From Desulfovibrio sp. X2 (GTDB taxonomy: Bacteria > Desulfobacterota > Desulfovibrionia > Desulfovibrionales > Desulfovibrionaceae), in contig NZ_ATHV01000022.1 in the NCBI RefSeq assembly GCF_000422205.1, positions 1-64,000 of the forward strand: a stretch of DNA of 64,000 bases. Direction: 5' to 3'. Positions 1-9,492 of this stretch are shown here, piece after piece (the first letter of the stretch is position 1; every line of letters begins with the position of its first letter). Made by a program: the position numbers and the translations under genes. Below the pieces are notes generated by a model. The model saw nothing but the letters and a program-made list of their open reading frames with translations. It ran no database searches and was not told the DNA's origin.

Positions 1-36
1 CGTCCGGGGCCCTTCGTCGTTCAGGAGGCAAACCGG

Positions 37-261
37 TTATTCGCCGGAATTCTTGTGTTCCGTCTTCTCGGACTTCGCCGAGTTGTCCACCGTGTGTTTG
101 CCGGGGGTGACGTCGATCTCGTCCGGCTCGCTGGTCGACTTCTTGAAATTCCTGATGGCCTTGCCGATGCCGCTGCCGATCTCCGGGAGCTTGTTGGCCC
201 CGAAGAGGATGACGACGATCACAAGGATGATGAGCAATTCTCCGCTGCCCAGTCCGCCCAT
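37..261 (-). CDS. tatA: Twin-arginine translocase subunit TatA/TatE
   Basis: Membrane component of the Sec-independent Tat pathway, which exports folded proteins with RR signal peptides. The 74-residue protein has one N-terminal hydrophobic helix (about residues 7-22, [16 protein letters not shown]), the FG-x-x-KLPE hinge, an amphipathic stretch containing [10 protein letters not shown], and a short polar tail; size and order are typical for TatA. It is divergent from the next gene and stands alone here, with no tatB or tatC beside it. A client in the same window is the hydrogenase small subunit (SRRDFMK signal). TatA versus TatE/TatB cannot be separated with certainty, but the short tail favours TatA. 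Confidence 0.93.
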   Translation of the reverse strand: MGGLGSGELLIILVIVVILFGANKLPEIGSGIGKAIRNFKKSTSEPDEIDVTPGKHTVDNSAKSEKTEHKNSGE

Positions 262-426
262 TGCTGTATCCTCCGGCTGAAGCTTGCAGCAGGCATTACA
301 CCGCCGTCCCGGCCACGGTCAAGGAGCGAATGGCGGAATGCGGGGTTGCCGGGGCCGCGGCGATCGGATAGTCTACACCACCTCGCGGCCGCAAGCCTGA
401 ACGGCATGCCCGCGGGAGGGGGATCC

Positions 427-867
427 ATGAGCAAGGCGCGCCGTGACAAGGAGAGTCCGGATCAGGTGCGCTCGGACGAGATGCATCCGGACAAGGTGCG
501 TCAGATGCCGGGAAACGCCTGCCGTTTCTACCGGCACGGGCGCTGCCTGTACGAGGAGCGGCTGAACCCCGGGTACAACGCCTCCTGGCGTTGCGCCGTG
601 GTCCGCAAGTGGGAGGAGGAGTACGACGAGTTCGTCCAGCGCGCCGAGGCCTTCGGCCTGGAGGACGAGACCGCCGGCTCCATCTGGGAGAAGCGCTTCC
701 AGTCCCTCCTGCGCATGGACGTTCCCTGCGAGCATTTCGGCAGGGGAGGGGAGTACGAGCTGCTCAAGTGCGTGCACCTCATGGGCGATCTCTGCCTGTG
801 CGCCCTGCCTCGCTGCGAAGGAGTCTGCCGCCGGTTCCAGCCGCGCGGCAAGCGTATGAACGTCTGA
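427..867 (+). CDS. Cysteine-rich conserved hypothetical protein
   Basis: I do not recognise a named family. The ATG at 427 follows a purine-rich GGGAGGGGG, so I prefer it to the longer upstream reading. The 146-residue product is soluble and charged and has nine cysteines (about residues 32, 40, 56, 101, 115, 123, 125, 130, 134), four of them in a C-terminal cluster (CLCALPRC-x3-C). That density suggests metal or Fe-S binding, which is inference. The N-terminus repeats a PD-(Q/K)-VR-x motif twice. It lies divergent from tatA and 13 nt before the next gene, so the two are probably cotranscribed. Confidence 0.7.
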   Translation: MSKARRDKESPDQVRSDEMHPDKVRQMPGNACRFYRHGRCLYEERLNPGYNASWRCAVVRKWEEEYDEFVQRAEAFGLEDETAGSIWEKRFQSLLRMDVPCEHFGRGGEYELLKCVHLMGDLCLCALPRCEGVCRRFQPRGKRMNV

Positions 868-880
868 TATCAAGGTATTT

Positions 881-1702
881 ATGCTGCTCGCCTTTCCCTT
901 TTTGCATCGTGAACTCCAGAAAAGCGGACTGCCCGCTCTGGCGGTGACGTTCGATCCGGGGCTGGCCCCGGGGAAAGCCCCGTCGCCCGGCGGAGGGGAA
1001 CGGTCCGTCTTCAGGCCGGAAGGGCTGCCCATGGAGCCCCGGACGGCGGCTGCCTACATGGCCGAGGCCTTGGCCTTCGGCGAGAATTTCAAGGACGTCC
1101 ACGACATGGCCGCGGCCATGCGGCAGGGACCGGCCCCACTCGGCGGCGAGTCCGCCCTGGCCATCCGCACCGAGCTCTCGCGCCTGGAAGGCGGACGCGC
1201 GTCGGAACTCTCCAGCGCGGAGAAGGTGCGGCAGGCGGCGCTCACCGCCCAGGCCACGCTGCTCTTCGCCTGGGCTTTCGAGGAGCGGATCATGGACCTC
1301 GAGCGGCTGGACGAGAGCCTCTCCGAGGACATGGAGGCCCTGCGCCGGACCATCGGCCTGGACGAGGACGACGAGGACGACGGCGGGCTTGTCGAGGCGC
1401 TGGCAGAGGCCTCGCGCAGCCGGGCCAGGGATGAGCTTGCCGCCTCCTGGCGCACGGTGCTGAGGGCCATGGCCGTATTCGCGCCCAAGGCCTCGTTCGT
1501 GACCTGCGAGCAGGCCGTGGCCGACGACCTGGCCGAGGCGGGCGTGGCGCTCGTCCCTGCTCCCGGGGATGCCGGGCTCGGCGAGGGCGCCCTGTGCGCC
1601 GACGTTCCCCTGTCCCTGCTCAATGCAGCGGCCCTGTCCGCAGGAGCGGGCGAGGGCGCTCAAGGCGGAAGCGTCAGGGTATATTTTCTTCCCGTCTCTT
1701 GA
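881..1702 (+). CDS. Conserved hypothetical protein
   Basis: The 273-residue protein has no motif I can assign. It is acidic and mostly alpha-helical, with a run of Asp/Glu around residues 165-170 (DEDDEDDGG), no membrane segment and no signal peptide. ATG 881 is preceded by AAGG at a usable distance. A second ATG at 1031 has GGAAGG upstream, but the reading between them (LAFPFLHREL, VFRPEGLP) looks like genuine protein, so the longer form is kept. It follows the cysteine-rich gene closely and ends 43 nt before the HAD gene. Function unknown. Confidence 0.7.
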   Translation: MLLAFPFLHRELQKSGLPALAVTFDPGLAPGKAPSPGGGERSVFRPEGLPMEPRTAAAYMAEALAFGENFKDVHDMAAAMRQGPAPLGGESALAIRTELSRLEGGRASELSSAEKVRQAALTAQATLLFAWAFEERIMDLERLDESLSEDMEALRRTIGLDEDDEDDGGLVEALAEASRSRARDELAASWRTVLRAMAVFAPKASFVTCEQAVADDLAEAGVALVPAPGDAGLGEGALCADVPLSLLNAAALSAGAGEGAQGGSVRVYFLPVS

Positions 1703-1745
1703 GGCGGAGCGGTTCACGACCATTACCTGCGAGAGGATCGGCAAC

Positions 1746-2420
1746 GTGTTTCCCAGTTCATCCCTTTGCGAGGCGGCCAGGCCGTCCCTGCTGCGCGGCC
1801 TGGTCTTCGACTGCGACGGCGTGCTGCTCGATTCGCGCCATTCGAACGTCAGCTACTACAATCTCTACCTGAGCAAGCTCGGCCTGCCGCCCATGAACAC
1901 GGCGCAGGAGGACTACGTGCACGTCCGCACCGTGGACGAATGCCTGCGGCACATCACGCCGGAGCGCATGCACGACCGCATTCCCGAGGCGCGCGCCTCC
2001 ATGGACTACAGCGAGATCCTGCCCACCCTGGTCATGGAGCCGGGGCTGGTGGAATTCCTGAGCTTTCTGCGCGGTCGCGGCGTGCGCCTGGCCGTGAACA
2101 CCAACCGGACCACGACCATGCACATGGTCATCGACCACTTCGGTCTGCAGGGCTTCTTTTCGCCCGTGGTCACCGCAGGCACCGTCTCCCATCCCAAGCC
2201 TCATCCCGAGAGCCTGTACAAGATTCTCGCGACCTGGGGCATGGAGAAGGAAGAGATCGCCTTCCTCGGCGATTCCGACGTCGACGAGGGCACGGCGCAT
2301 TCCGCGGGGGTCCCGTTCTGGGCGTACAAGAACGAGAACCTGCGTGCCGACCTGCACGTCTCGAGCTTCCAGAGTCTGATGGCCGCCCTGCGCGCCTGTC
2401 CGGACAAGCTTCCGGCCTGA
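1746..2420 (+). CDS. HAD-superfamily phosphatase (subfamily IA type)
   Basis: Predicted cytosolic phosphohydrolase of the phosphoglycolate phosphatase / beta-phosphoglucomutase group. Motif I is VFDCDGVLLDS (about residues 21-31) with the nucleophile and acid/base Asp pair, motif II is the NTNRTT segment, the motif III Lys is in SHPKPHPE, and motif IV is FLGDSDVDEG. The four motifs are complete, so activity is expected; substrate is unknown. The frame is open further upstream, but GTG 1746 preceded by GAGAGGATC gives the proper protein start, about 224 residues, normal for the family. It begins the run leading into the ilv genes. Confidence 0.85.
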   Translation: MFPSSSLCEAARPSLLRGLVFDCDGVLLDSRHSNVSYYNLYLSKLGLPPMNTAQEDYVHVRTVDECLRHITPERMHDRIPEARASMDYSEILPTLVMEPGLVEFLSFLRGRGVRLAVNTNRTTTMHMVIDHFGLQGFFSPVVTAGTVSHPKPHPESLYKILATWGMEKEEIAFLGDSDVDEGTAHSAGVPFWAYKNENLRADLHVSSFQSLMAALRACPDKLPA

Positions 2421-2525
2421 GAGCGCCGCCCCGGAGCGAACTTTGCGCTTGATTTGCGGCCATTGGTGTGTTTTTCTATCAACTAATGCGGGGAGACGCC
2501 CCCTGCATTCCATTCAGGAGGTCGA

Positions 2526-2828
2526 ATGGACGTTCTCGGCGTGAATTTCGTGGGGGCCATAGCCCGGATTCTCGATCTGGTCCTTACCTTGTATCTCTGG
2601 GTCGTCATCATTTCCGCACTGCTGTCCTGGGTCAACCCGGACCCGTACAATCCCATCGTCCGTGCCCTGCGCAACATGACCGAGCCGGTCTTCTACCGCA
2701 TCCGGCGCTGGGTTCCCTTTGTCGTCGTCGGCGGGATAGACCTCTCGCCCATCGTGGTCATCCTGGCGATCCAGTTCGTCAAATGGTTCGTCGTGGCCTC
2801 CCTCTATACCTTCGCCGTGCGCATGTAG
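2526..2828 (+). CDS. yggT: YggT family integral membrane protein
   Basis: A 100-residue membrane protein of the YggT/YlmG family with two hydrophobic segments (about residues 10-35 and 65-98). The conserved SALLSWVNPDPYNP and RNMTEPVFYRIRR segments are present. The family is linked to osmotic tolerance or to envelope and division processes in various bacteria, without an enzymatic role. It is followed 19 nt later by a DivIVA gene. The yggT-divIVA pairing recalls the ylmG-divIVA order of Gram-positive division clusters, which suggests, without proving, a link to envelope growth. GGAGG lies just upstream of the ATG. Confidence 0.9.
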   Translation: MDVLGVNFVGAIARILDLVLTLYLWVVIISALLSWVNPDPYNPIVRALRNMTEPVFYRIRRWVPFVVVGGIDLSPIVVILAIQFVKWFVVASLYTFAVRM

Positions 2829-2847
2829 GGCGCATGCAGGGAGCGAC

Positions 2848-3354
2848 ATGCAGCATCTGACCAAGATCGACATCGACAACAAGACCTTTTCCCGTCGTTT
2901 CAGAGGCTACGACAAGCGCGAGGTGGACGCCTTCCTCCAGGAGGTCTCCGAGGTCCTGGGCGAGACGGCCGACCAGCGCCAGCGCCTGCAGGAGACCGTG
3001 GAGCGGCTCGAGGGGCTGCTCGACGAGCACAAGCAGCGCGAGCAGACCCTGCGCGACACCCTCATGACCACCCAGAAGATGATCGACCAGCTGAAGGCCA
3101 ACGCCCGCAAGGAGGCCCAGCTGATCGTGGACGAGGCCCAGGGCAAGGCCGAGGAGATACTGAACCAGGCCCATCTGCGCCTGGCCCAGATCCACAACGA
3201 CATCGTGGAGCTCAAGCGGCAGCGCACGCAGTTCGAGGTCAAGCTGAAGAGTCTGCTGGACGCGCACCAGAAGCTTCTGGAGCTCGAGAGCCGCGAGCAG
3301 GAGGAGATCGACTCCGTGGAGTCCAAGCTCACCTTCTTCAAGAAGGCGACCTAG
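2848..3354 (+). CDS. DivIVA domain protein
   Basis: Coiled-coil scaffold protein of the DivIVA family, 168 residues. The N-terminal membrane-targeting lipid-binding segment is visible (KTFSRRFRGYDKREVDAFL, about residues 12-30), followed by a long heptad-type coiled coil rich in Gln, Glu and Lys up to about residue 160. In Gram-positive bacteria such proteins mark curved membrane and recruit division or growth factors; in Desulfobacterota the role is not established. It sits in an apparent operon between yggT and a DUF167 gene; GGGAGCG precedes the ATG. Confidence 0.88.
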   Translation: MQHLTKIDIDNKTFSRRFRGYDKREVDAFLQEVSEVLGETADQRQRLQETVERLEGLLDEHKQREQTLRDTLMTTQKMIDQLKANARKEAQLIVDEAQGKAEEILNQAHLRLAQIHNDIVELKRQRTQFEVKLKSLLDAHQKLLELESREQEEIDSVESKLTFFKKAT

Positions 3355-3361
3355 GACGGCC

Positions 3362-3673
3362 GTGGACGGCGATCTGCCGTTTTACGCGACCAGGTCGGCC
3401 CCCGGCGAGTTCCGGGTGGAGATCTGGGTGCAGCCGGGAGCGAGCAAGAGCTCCCTGGCGGGAGAGTACCAGGGGCGGCTGAAGATCAGGGTGGCCGCCC
3501 CGGCGAACGACAACAAGGCGAACAAGGCCCTGATCGCCTATTTCGCTGCATTGCTCGGCATCAGGCAGAGCCAGATCGAGCTGGCAAGCGGCCACGCAGC
3601 CCGGAAGAAAACGCTCCTCGTCCGGGCGGGCGACAGCCTGCCCTGGCCGCAGGCGACGGACGGTGGCCGATAG
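3362..3673 (+). CDS. DUF167 (YggU) family protein
   Basis: Small alpha/beta protein of the DUF167 family, 103 residues. The signature VWVQPGASKSS-like start (here EIWVQPGASKSS), the KIRVAAPANDNKANKALI core and the GHAARKKTLLV strand are all present. Molecular function is unknown across the family. The start is GTG at 3362, just after the divIVA stop. In many proteobacteria yggU follows yggT, and here the two are separated only by divIVA, which supports the call. Confidence 0.88.
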   Translation: MDGDLPFYATRSAPGEFRVEIWVQPGASKSSLAGEYQGRLKIRVAAPANDNKANKALIAYFAALLGIRQSQIELASGHAARKKTLLVRAGDSLPWPQATDGGR

Positions 3674-3701
3674 AAACCTCAAACCCTGCCAAGGGGGACA
3701 C

Positions 3702-3923
3702 ATGGAACCGCAAGAGCTTTCCCTGATTGAAAAGAATCTCGCCCAGGATGCGGAGCTCAAGGCGTTGTGGGACCTCCATCTCGATTACGAACGTCGTCTA
3801 GATCGGCTATCGAAGAAGCCTTACCTAAGCCCGAACGAGGAGCTGGAACTGAAGGAACTGAAGAAGAAGAAGCTTGCGGGCAAGACCAAGCTGCAAGCGG
3901 TCTTGAATAAATATAAAGACTGA
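3702..3923 (+). CDS. DUF465 (YdcH-like) small helical protein
   Basis: A 73-residue charged protein predicted to form a helical hairpin, matching the DUF465/YdcH type: LWDLHLDYERRLDRL followed by LSPNEELELKELKKKKL. The family has no proven function. ATG 3702 with AAGGGGG seven bases upstream is chosen over the in-frame ATG at 3663, which overlaps the end of the DUF167 gene. It ends 12 nt before ilvB and is probably cotranscribed with it. Confidence 0.82.
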   Translation: MEPQELSLIEKNLAQDAELKALWDLHLDYERRLDRLSKKPYLSPNEELELKELKKKKLAGKTKLQAVLNKYKD

Positions 3924-3935
3924 TCGGAGGCCCCA

Positions 3936-5639
3936 ATGGAGCTCACCGGAGCTCAGATCCTGCTGGAATGTTTGAAGCGAGAAGGAGTTGACGTCATCTT
4001 CGGCTACCCCGGCGGGGCCGTGATCGACATCTACGACGAACTTCCGAAACACCCCATCCAGCATATCCTTGTTCGGCACGAGCAGGGTGCGATCCACGCT
4101 GCGGACGGCTACGCCCGCGCCTCGGGGAAGACGGGCTGCTGCCTGGTCACCTCGGGGCCGGGCGCGACCAACACCGTCACCGGCATCGCCACCGCCTACA
4201 TGGATTCCATCCCGGTGGTCATCATCACCGGGCAGGTGCCCACTCCCCTCATCGGCAACGATGCCTTCCAGGAAGTGGACATCGTCGGAATCACCCGCTC
4301 CTGTACAAAGCACAACTACCTGGTCAAGGACATCAAGGACCTCGCCTTGACCATCCGCCGCGCCTTCTACCTCGCGCATACCGGCCGTCCGGGACCGGTC
4401 CTCGTGGACCTGCCCAAGGACATCATGCAGGCGAAGATCAAGTTCGTCTGGCCTGACGACGAGGCCATCAAGATGCGCAGCTACAATCCCAACATCAAGC
4501 CCAACAAGCGGCAGCTGCAGAAGATCATCGAGTTGGTCAAGAAGGCCCAGCGGCCCGTGATCTACGCGGGCGGCGGCGTGATCTCGTCCAATGCGGCCGA
4601 GGATCTGACCTGGCTCGCGCGCAAGCTGCACATCCCGGTCACGGCCACGCTCATGGGGCTCGGCTGCTTCCCGGCGGACGATCCCCTGTGGCTCGGCATG
4701 CTCGGCATGCACGGCACCTTCACGGCCAACAAGGCCATCCAGGACTCCGACCTGATCCTGGCGCTCGGCGCGCGCTTCGACGATCGCGTCACCGGCAAGA
4801 TCGCGGAGTTCGCGCCCAAGGCCAAGCTCGTGCACATCGACATCGACCCGACCTCCATCCAGAAGAACGTGGCCGTCCACGTGCCCATGGTCGCCGACAT
4901 GGGGCTGGCGCTGGCCGAGATGCGCGCCATCGTCGAGTCGGACCTCGGCGCCTTCGACTTCGTCAGCGCCCACGAGCCCTGGGTCAAGACGACCATCGAC
5001 TGGGACCTCGAGCATCCCATCAAGTACACGCCTCCCAAGAAGGGCGAGGCGGTCAAGCCGCAGTACGTGGTGGAGAAGATCTACGAGCTGACCAAGGGCA
5101 AGGCGATCATCGCCACGGAAGTGGGCCAGAACCAGATGTGGGCGGCCCAGTTCTACGGCTTCCAGGCGCCGCGCACCTTCCTCTCCTCGGGCGGGCTCGG
5201 GACCATGGGCTACGGGTTTCCCGCGGCCATCGGCGCCCAGATGGCCTTCCCCGACCAGTTGGTCATCGACATCGCGGGCGACGGCTCCATCCAGATGAAC
5301 ATCCAGGAGTTGGCCACGGCCGTCTGCTACAACCTGCCGGTGAAGATCATCATCCTGAACAACGGATTCCTCGGCATGGTCAGGCAGTGGCAGGAGCTCT
5401 TCTACAAGAAGAACTACTGTTCCACCTGCATGGAGGCCCAGCCCGACTTCGTGAAGCTCGCCGAGGCCTACGGCGCGGCCGGCTTCCGCGTGACGCGCTC
5501 GCGCGACGTGGAGAAGGTTTTGAAAGAGGCCTTCGCCATCAAGAAGACCGTCATCGTCGACGTGCGGGTGGCCCAGGAAGAAAACGTCTACCCCATGGTC
5601 CCGGCCGGAAAGTCGCTGGGCGAAATGCTCTTGGTGTAG
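3936..5639 (+). CDS. ilvB: Acetolactate synthase, large (catalytic) subunit
   Basis: Thiamine-diphosphate enzyme that condenses two pyruvates to acetolactate, or pyruvate with 2-oxobutyrate, in valine, leucine and isoleucine synthesis. All three domains of the AHAS fold are visible in 567 residues: the PYR domain with the catalytic Glu in [17 protein letters not shown] (near residue 47), the FAD-associated middle domain, and the PP domain with the ThDP motif GDGSIQM-x20-NN (near residues 445-475) and the LGMVRQWQ substrate loop. It is full length. The regulatory subunit follows after 9 nt and ilvC after that. GGAGG precedes ATG 3936. Confidence 0.97.
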   Translation: MELTGAQILLECLKREGVDVIFGYPGGAVIDIYDELPKHPIQHILVRHEQGAIHAADGYARASGKTGCCLVTSGPGATNTVTGIATAYMDSIPVVIITGQVPTPLIGNDAFQEVDIVGITRSCTKHNYLVKDIKDLALTIRRAFYLAHTGRPGPVLVDLPKDIMQAKIKFVWPDDEAIKMRSYNPNIKPNKRQLQKIIELVKKAQRPVIYAGGGVISSNAAEDLTWLARKLHIPVTATLMGLGCFPADDPLWLGMLGMHGTFTANKAIQDSDLILALGARFDDRVTGKIAEFAPKAKLVHIDIDPTSIQKNVAVHVPMVADMGLALAEMRAIVESDLGAFDFVSAHEPWVKTTIDWDLEHPIKYTPPKKGEAVKPQYVVEKIYELTKGKAIIATEVGQNQMWAAQFYGFQAPRTFLSSGGLGTMGYGFPAAIGAQMAFPDQLVIDIAGDGSIQMNIQELATAVCYNLPVKIIILNNGFLGMVRQWQELFYKKNYCSTCMEAQPDFVKLAEAYGAAGFRVTRSRDVEKVLKEAFAIKKTVIVDVRVAQEENVYPMVPAGKSLGEMLLV

Positions 5640-5648
5640 GAGGGGACC

Positions 5649-6140
5649 ATGGAAGGCAAACGACACGTTCTCTCCATCCTCGTCGAGAACGAGCCCGGCG
5701 TGCTTTCGCGCGTCGCGGGCCTGTTCAGCGGCAGGGGCTTCAACATCGAGTCGCTGAACGTCGGGCCGACGCTCGACCGGGGCATGTCCATCATGACCAT
5801 CACCACCTTCGGCGACGAGCAGATCATCGAGCAGATCGTCAAGCAGCTTCGCAAGCTCGTGACGACCATCAAGGTGGTGGATCTGACCGAGCACATCTCC
5901 GTCGAGCGCGAGATGGTGCTCCTCAAGGTCAATGCCGAGGATTCCCGGCGTGCCGAGATACTGCGCATCGTGGACATATTCCGCTGCAAGGTCGTGGACG
6001 TGAGCCCCGAGGAACTGACCATCGAGGCCACCGGCGACAGGGGGAAGATCTCGGCCATCTTCAGCATGCTGCAGCGCTTCGGGATCAAGGAGATCGCCCG
6101 CACGGGAACCGTGGCGCTCAAGCGCAGCCTGCAGGACTAG
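5649..6140 (+). CDS. ilvN: Acetolactate synthase, small (regulatory) subunit
   Basis: Regulatory partner of IlvB, needed for full activity and valine feedback inhibition in the family. The 163-residue length and the N-terminal ACT domain (LSILVENEPGVLSRVAGLF and FNIESLNVG, residues 5-40) fit IlvN/IlvH, and the C-terminal domain ending TIEATGDRGKISAI is intact. The gene is 9 nt after ilvB with AGGAGG before its ATG, so translation is likely coupled. Confidence 0.96.
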   Translation: MEGKRHVLSILVENEPGVLSRVAGLFSGRGFNIESLNVGPTLDRGMSIMTITTFGDEQIIEQIVKQLRKLVTTIKVVDLTEHISVEREMVLLKVNAEDSRRAEILRIVDIFRCKVVDVSPEELTIEATGDRGKISAIFSMLQRFGIKEIARTGTVALKRSLQD

Positions 6141-6147
6141 GACGTAA

Positions 6148-7227
<1,080 letters not shown>

Positions 7228-7255
7228 ACCGTCCCTTCCGACCAGCAAAGACGCG

Positions 7256-7290
7256 AAGGCCGCGCCGAGATGCTCGGCGCGGCCTTTTCG
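7256..7290. terminator. Terminator after ilvC, probably two-way
   Basis: A 13-bp GC-rich stem (arms 7256-7268 and 7274-7286, loop GATGC) is followed by a T-run on the plus strand; the matching A-run on the other side also lets it work for the convergent histidine kinase. It closes the ilv operon. Confidence 0.85.
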
Positions 7291-7338
7291 CGTTCAGACG
7301 CGCAAAAAACGGTTGCTCCCTCGGCGTTCGCGGTTGCC

Positions 7339-8463
7339 TCAGGACGCAACGTTGACGACGGAGAGGTCCAGGGGCATCTCGATGGAGACCGCGGTTCCCT
7401 TGCCCTGTTGCGAGGAGATGAACAGCGTGCCCTTGTGCTCGCGCACGATGCGCTCCACGTTGGTCAGTCCCATGCCCACGCCCACGGCCTTGGTAGTGAA
7501 GAAGGGATCGGTGACGTAGGGCAGGTGGGCGGGATCGATGCCCTGGCCGTTGTCCGAGAAGATAAGGAGATAGGTCTGGCCGTTGCGGCTGCCGCGCAGG
7601 GCTATGCGGCCCGCCCCGCGGGGACGGGGGGAAAGGGCCTCCAGGGCGTTTCGCAGGATCTCCCGGGCCGCGTCCATGAAGAGGCGTACGTCGAGTACCA
7701 CCTCGGCAGGCTCCACGCGGATGTCCCATTCGAGCTTCTGCTCTCCGGCTCCGGTCTGCTCGTCCATCAGTGCTCTGGCTTCCTCGATCAGCCGCGTGAT
7801 CGAGGTGGGGAGAGGGTCCTGGAGCGAGAGCGAGGTGTAGTGGCTGACCGCGTTGACGATCTCCTCCAGGCGGCGCGAGGCGTCCAGGATGCCTTCCAGC
7901 AGGTCCGGACGGCAGGGCTCGCCGCTGCTGCCTGCGCGGCGCAGCAGGAGTCCGGCGAAGCCGCCGATGGTCAGCATGGGGTTCCTGATCTGGTGGGCGA
8001 TGGCCTGGGAGATGTTGTGCAGGCTCTCGTAGCGTTCGAGCTGCAGCTGGTTGTTCTCGGTCAGGATGGCCTTCTCCCGCTGGTGCAGGAGCTGCAGGGA
8101 GGTGACGTCCGTGATCAGGATCATGATCCCGAACATCTTGTGCCACTCCACCAGGGGAGTGGTGGTCAGGTTCAGGTAGCGGGTCTGGCCGTCCGGCCGC
8201 TGGTAGGGCGTGAAGAAGGGCAGGTTGCAGCGGTCCATGGCTGCGGCGTCATGCATGAACCCTTCCAGTTTCGTGGCGTAGTGCACGCCTGCCAGCAGCT
8301 CGCCCCACGTCCTGCCGGTGCACTCCTCGAGTTCGAAGCCCAGGGTGTGGGCTGCGGCGGTGTTGGCGACGTAGACCTCGCCGTTGCTGTTGACGATGAG
8401 GACGCCGTTGGTGAATCCTTCGACAAGATTCTGGAAATACGAGGAGTTGATGAGTGGCAGCAT
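7339..8463 (-). CDS. Cytosolic PAS-domain sensor histidine kinase
   Basis: Predicted 374-residue soluble histidine kinase. One PAS domain occupies about residues 10-125 (NGVLIVNSNGEVYVANTAA), followed by a dimerisation domain whose H-box is ISQAIAHQIRNPMLTIGGF (His near residue 165), then the catalytic ATPase domain with the N-box, FSDNGQGIDP, the FFTTKAVGVGMGL lid and a final G2 box. It has no transmembrane segment, so the signal is intracellular. No response regulator lies nearby; its partner is elsewhere. ATG 8463 follows AGGA and gives the natural PAS start; the frame remains open upstream to 8529. Confidence 0.88.
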   Translation of the reverse strand: MLPLINSSYFQNLVEGFTNGVLIVNSNGEVYVANTAAAHTLGFELEECTGRTWGELLAGVHYATKLEGFMHDAAAMDRCNLPFFTPYQRPDGQTRYLNLTTTPLVEWHKMFGIMILITDVTSLQLLHQREKAILTENNQLQLERYESLHNISQAIAHQIRNPMLTIGGFAGLLLRRAGSSGEPCRPDLLEGILDASRRLEEIVNAVSHYTSLSLQDPLPTSITRLIEEARALMDEQTGAGEQKLEWDIRVEPAEVVLDVRLFMDAAREILRNALEALSPRPRGAGRIALRGSRNGQTYLLIFSDNGQGIDPAHLPYVTDPFFTTKAVGVGMGLTNVERIVREHKGTLFISSQQGKGTAVSIEMPLDLSVVNVAS

Positions 8464-8610
8464 AGGCTGTTTTCCTGGAGCGGGCAGTTCCTGGAAACAA
8501 GGTCTAGTGCAAGGGATGCTCCTTGGCAAGACGCCGCGGCAATATGTGACACGGGTAACATTCCCGTCGTCGGCGTCGCGGAGTCGGGGGCGTCGGAGCG
8601 GGGGAGTCGG

Positions 8611-9216
8611 CTAGCGGCCCAGCAGCCCGCGTATGCCGGTGAAGACGATCTGCGCCGAGAGGGCGGCCAGGATGAGACCGGTCAGCTTGGAGAGGATGGT
8701 CAGCCCCATGCGGCCGACCAGGCGCTCGATGGCCGTGGCCGCGAGCAGCATGACGCCCACGGAGATGCTGGCCGCGACGAAGGCGCCGAGTTCCACGGCC
8801 CGCTCCAGGGGCGCCTCGAGCTGGGCGCCCATGACCAGCAGCGCGCCCACCGTGGCCGGACCGATGGTGATGGGAATGGCCAGGGGAACCACGCTGATGT
8901 CGCCCTCGCTCTCCGGCGTCTGTTCGGCCCTGGTCCCACGCACCAGGGAGACGGCGGACAGGAAGAGCAGGGCGCCCGCGCCGACGCGGAAGGCGTCCAG
9001 GGTGATGCCGAAGAGGTTGAAGATGGCGTTGCCCGCCAGCGAAAGCACGCAGCCGGCCACGGCCACGGCCAGCATGACCCTGAGGGCGAGCGCGCGCCGG
9101 GCGCGCAGGTCCATTTCGCGCGTCATGGACAGAAAGGCCGAGAGCACGAAAAAGGGCGTGAGCAGAAAGAAAAGTTTGATGTAGGTCTCTATGAAAAGAG
9201 TGAACGGGGTCGTCAT
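8611..9216 (-). CDS. MarC family integral membrane protein
   Basis: A 201-residue membrane protein with about six hydrophobic helices, matching the MarC family: N-terminal FIETYIKLFFLLTPFFVLSAF, then AIPITIGPATVGALLVMG in the middle and a C-terminal IVFTGIRGLLGR. The Pro-x-Thr-x-Gly-Pro motif is the family hallmark. Despite the name, MarC proteins have no proven role in antibiotic resistance. ATG 9216 with AAGGA upstream is preferred to starts farther out, which would add a non-membrane leader. Confidence 0.85.
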   Translation of the reverse strand: MTTPFTLFIETYIKLFFLLTPFFVLSAFLSMTREMDLRARRALALRVMLAVAVAGCVLSLAGNAIFNLFGITLDAFRVGAGALLFLSAVSLVRGTRAEQTPESEGDISVVPLAIPITIGPATVGALLVMGAQLEAPLERAVELGAFVAASISVGVMLLAATAIERLVGRMGLTILSKLTGLILAALSAQIVFTGIRGLLGR

Positions 9217-9422
9217 GCGTGTTCCTTGTGCGGGGCATGGGCTCCGGCGCCCCGGGACGGGGCTTCGCCCCATGGCGCTGGCCTCTAGCAGAATAATTTC
9301 CGGCCCACAACCTGAGGGGCCGTGTCGTTTTGCTCTGAACGGGCGCCCGGGACAGACGAAAACGGTATCTTGCCATTTTTGGATAAAATGCCGATTCCTG
9401 TTGCGCACAGGCGTTTCTCAGC

Positions 9423-9454
9423 TTGACAAGGCCGGAAGTTTGCGCCGATTTATC
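9423..9454 (+). promoter_or_regulatory. Possible sigma70 promoter of the liv operon
   Basis: A perfect TTGACA at 9423-9428 lies 64 bases upstream of livJ. The -10 is poor: the best match is TTTATC at 9449-9454 with an over-long 20-base spacer. I call it only because nothing else in the 9217-9492 gap fits better; GGATAAAAT near 9379-9387 is an alternative -10 without a -35. Confidence 0.3.
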
Positions 9455-9492
9455 ACGCTTCGGTTGCTACCGCATATCTGACGGAGGAGAGC

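Noticed and set aside
7270-9288. 672-codon plus-strand open frame across the histidine kinase and MarC genes
   Set aside because: Crosses two minus-strand genes with clear motifs and starts inside a terminator.
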